Shown here piece by piece: positions 62,239 through 64,000 of a stretch of 64,000 bases of DNA. Source of the DNA: Bacillus sp. N13C7 (GTDB taxonomy: Bacteria > Bacillota > Bacilli > Bacillales > Bacillaceae); assembly GCF_026790065.1 (NCBI RefSeq), contig NZ_JALAMO010000001.1, positions 266,546-330,545 of the forward strand. Reading direction: 5' to 3'. Both the position numbers and the translations under genes were made by a program. Numbering within the stretch: the first letter of the stretch is position 1; each line of letters starts with the position of its first letter. Under the pieces are notes generated by a model. It was not told the DNA's origin, ran no database searches, and worked only from the letters and a program-made list of their open reading frames with translations.

Positions 62239-64000
62239 TTATTCGTTTATTAAATCACTTGCTGTGATCAGCACTTCTCGCGGCTTGCTTCCTTTTGCCT
62301 CAGAGATCATGCCCTCCGCTTCCATCATATCAATCAGCCTTGCCGCGCGATTGTATCCGATTCTGAACCTTCTTTGCAGGCTTGAAGTACTCGCGCTGTT
62401 TTGCTTAACAACAAACTCGCACGCATCATAAAACAGTTCATCCTCTTCCTTCAGGGCTGCTCCTTGTCTAACAAGCTCTTCTTGTTCAAATAAATAGGTT
62501 GGCGGCATTTGGTTTCTGACATGGGAAACGACGCGGTCGATTTCTCGGTCCGACACAAAATTACCTTGCAGGCGGACAGGTTTTCCTGAACCGTTTTCCA
62601 AAAAGAGCATATCCCCTTTTCCAAGAAGCTTTTCTGCACCGGCTATGTCAATGATCGTTCGGGAATCAACCTGGCTCGAGACAGAAAATGCAATTCTCGT
62701 CGGGATATTCGCCTTAATCAGACCGGTAATGACATCGACTGACGGCCGCTGAGTCGCGACGAGCAGATGGATTCCGCACGCTCTGGCTTTTTGGGCGATC
62801 CGTGCGATGCTCTCTTCGACATCATTTGGCGCCACCATCATCAAATCAGCCAGCTCATCAATAACCACCACTAAATACGGCAGCTTTTCGCCCGTGTGAT
62901 GATCGGCTGTTAATTGATTAAACCGGTCAATGTCGCGGACACCGGAATGGGCAAACAGCTCATAGCGCCGCTCCATTTCCTCAACGACCCATTTTAAAGC
63001 AGCCGTAGCCGCTTTGGCATCAGTAATGACTGGGCTGACGAGATGAGGAATTTTGTTGTAAGGCGCAAGCTCAACCATTTTCGGATCAATCAGAAGCACC
63101 TTTACTTCACTCGGATCTGCTTTATAAAGCAGGCTGACTAAAATGGTATTGATGCATACGCTTTTTCCCGAGCCCGTAGCGCCGGCAATCAGGCCGTGCG
63201 GCATTTTCTTTAAGTCGATGACGACAGGGTTTCCTGAGATATCCAACCCAAGCGCTGCCGTGAGCGGTGACTTGCTTGTCCTGAAAGCTGAGCTGCGAAT
63301 CATCTGGCGCAAATCAACCACCTTGCTCGTCCGGTTCGGCACTTCAATTCCAATCGTGTTTTTCCCCGGAATCGGCGCTTCAATCCGAATATCTTTTGCG
63401 GACAGGCTGAGTTTAATATCATCAGATAAGTTGGTGATTTTATTCACCTTCACGCCTGGTTCGGGATGCACTTCAAACCTCGTGACAGACGGCCCCTGGG
63501 TCACATGAACCACATTGGCGCGGACATTGAAATTTTTCAGGGTCAAATCAAGAAGCTGACGCTGTTCTTCGATCCACGCAGTATCGTCCTGAACTTGCGC
63601 TGGCGGGACATCTAGCAGTGCGACATTCGGAAACACATAGCTGCCGCGGCGCTCCTCTGCTTTTTGCTGTTTATGCGTATCACTTTTCAGCATCATGACA
63701 TTAAAAGGAACGGACGGCCCTTTTTGAGAAGAGGTGCTTCGTCCAGTACGCTTCTCCTGCATGACAGGCCTTTTTTGCGTCTTCTCTTGAGCTGCATATG
63801 ATTCTTCCGGATGGACTTCCTGCCGATTTTCATGGGCTGCAGAAAACGGTTTGGAGTCCTGTTCCGCTTCTGTAAGGCTTTCTGGCTGCCTGTCTATCGC
63901 CGTGTCCTCAGCTTCTGCTGGGATTTCATACTGATTGTTTATTATTTCTGATAGCCCTTCTGCTTCTTTGGCCCCAGTCTCTGCTTTAGTCAGAGCCTCA
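62239..64000 (-). CDS. sftA: Septal DNA translocase SftA (N-terminus cut off)
   Basis: Soluble FtsK/SpoIIIE-family DNA pump (ytpS) that clears chromosome DNA from the closing septum. The frame is open to the right edge, so the N-terminal part is missing; about 587 codons are seen. The first visible 90 residues are an acidic, Glu/Ala-rich linker without membrane segments, as expected for SftA. Then come the alpha/beta motor domain with Walker A GATGSGKS and Walker B LVVVIDELADLM, and a C-terminal gamma winged-helix domain (YDACEFVVKQNSASTSSLQR) that reads oriented SRS motifs. ATG-like internal codons are not starts. Upstream gene of murC, with no terminator between. Confidence 0.97.
   Translation of the reverse strand, partial: EALTKAETGAKEAEGLSEIINNQYEIPAEAEDTAIDRQPESLTEAEQDSKPFSAAHENRQEVHPEESYAAQEKTQKRPVMQEKRTGRSTSSQKGPSVPFNVMMLKSDTHKQQKAEERRGSYVFPNVALLDVPPAQVQDDTAWIEEQRQLLDLTLKNFNVRANVVHVTQGPSVTRFEVHPEPGVKVNKITNLSDDIKLSLSAKDIRIEAPIPGKNTIGIEVPNRTSKVVDLRQMIRSSAFRTSKSPLTAALGLDISGNPVVIDLKKMPHGLIAGATGSGKSVCINTILVSLLYKADPSEVKVLLIDPKMVELAPYNKIPHLVSPVITDAKAATAALKWVVEEMERRYELFAHSGVRDIDRFNQLTADHHTGEKLPYLVVVIDELADLMMVAPNDVEESIARIAQKARACGIHLLVATQRPSVDVITGLIKANIPTRIAFSVSSQVDSRTIIDIAGAEKLLGKGDMLFLENGSGKPVRLQGNFVSDREIDRVVSHVRNQMPPTYLFEQEELVRQGAALKEEDELFYDACEFVVKQNSASTSSLQRRFRIGYNRAARLIDMMEAEGMISEAKGSKPREVLITASDLINE

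Noticed and set aside
62239..63762. Internal ATG as the start of sftA
   Set aside because: The frame remains open to the window end and encodes the acidic linker expected of SftA, so the true start is outside.

Overview
The window is a stretch of chromosome from a low-GC Firmicute of the Bacillus subtilis species complex. Gene content, gene order and the encoded proteins match, from memory, the B. subtilis region running from phoR to ytpS/sftA. Small residue differences (for example in PhoR) suggest a close relative or a strain other than 168, but I could not test this by alignment. I see no insertion sequence, prophage, tRNA, rRNA, CRISPR array or attachment site, no frameshifted gene, and no stretch of clearly foreign composition. 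Both edge genes, phoR on the left and sftA on the right, are cut by the window ends.
Layout. Positions 1-6.8 kb hold phoPR and the TCA genes citZ-icd-mdh, then ytwI. From 6.8 to 18.3 kb come ytvI, fxsA, pfkA-pyk, accDA, the malic enzyme gene ytsJ and dnaE. From 18.4 to 27.5 kb lie sporulation membrane genes ytrH-ytrI, ytzJ, nrnA, ytpI, ytoI, ytkL, ytkK, the short ytzD, argG-argH and moaB. From 27.6 to 38.2 kb are ackA, ytxK, tpx, ytfI-ytfJ, sppA-yteJ, nadF, ytcI-ytcJ and sspA. From 38.2 to 48 kb are nifZ-thiI, braB, ezrA, hisJ, yttP, ytsP and dgcP. From 48 to 64 kb are rpsD with its leader, a 42-codon reading frame, tyrS with a T-box leader, acsA facing acuABC, motPS, ccpA, aroA, ytxGH-brxC, murC and sftA.
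How the genes work together. Much of the window is central carbon metabolism and its control: glycolysis (pfkA, pyk), overflow (ackA), acetate re-use (acsA with its acetylase acuA and deacetylase acuC), the TCA cycle (citZ, icd, mdh), malate (ytsJ) and fatty-acid initiation (accDA). The catabolite regulator ccpA is also here, and cre-like sites are visible upstream of phoP, citZ and ackA, at acsA/acuA and between aroA and ccpA. CcpC-, CodY- and ArgR-like sites, a sigma-G promoter, a sigma-B promoter, a tyrosine T-box and an S4 leader give a dense set of readable control elements. Most transcription units end in clear intrinsic terminators.
Novelty. This is ordinary core chromosome and I found no convincing new multi-gene system. 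The best leads are small: a bipartite inverted repeat and short reading frame between ytsJ and accD, a 42-codon reading frame that shares the rpsD terminator, an SDR protein (YtkK) lacking the usual catalytic tyrosine, an altered acetylation motif in YtcI, and acsA read-through into the tyrS T-box.
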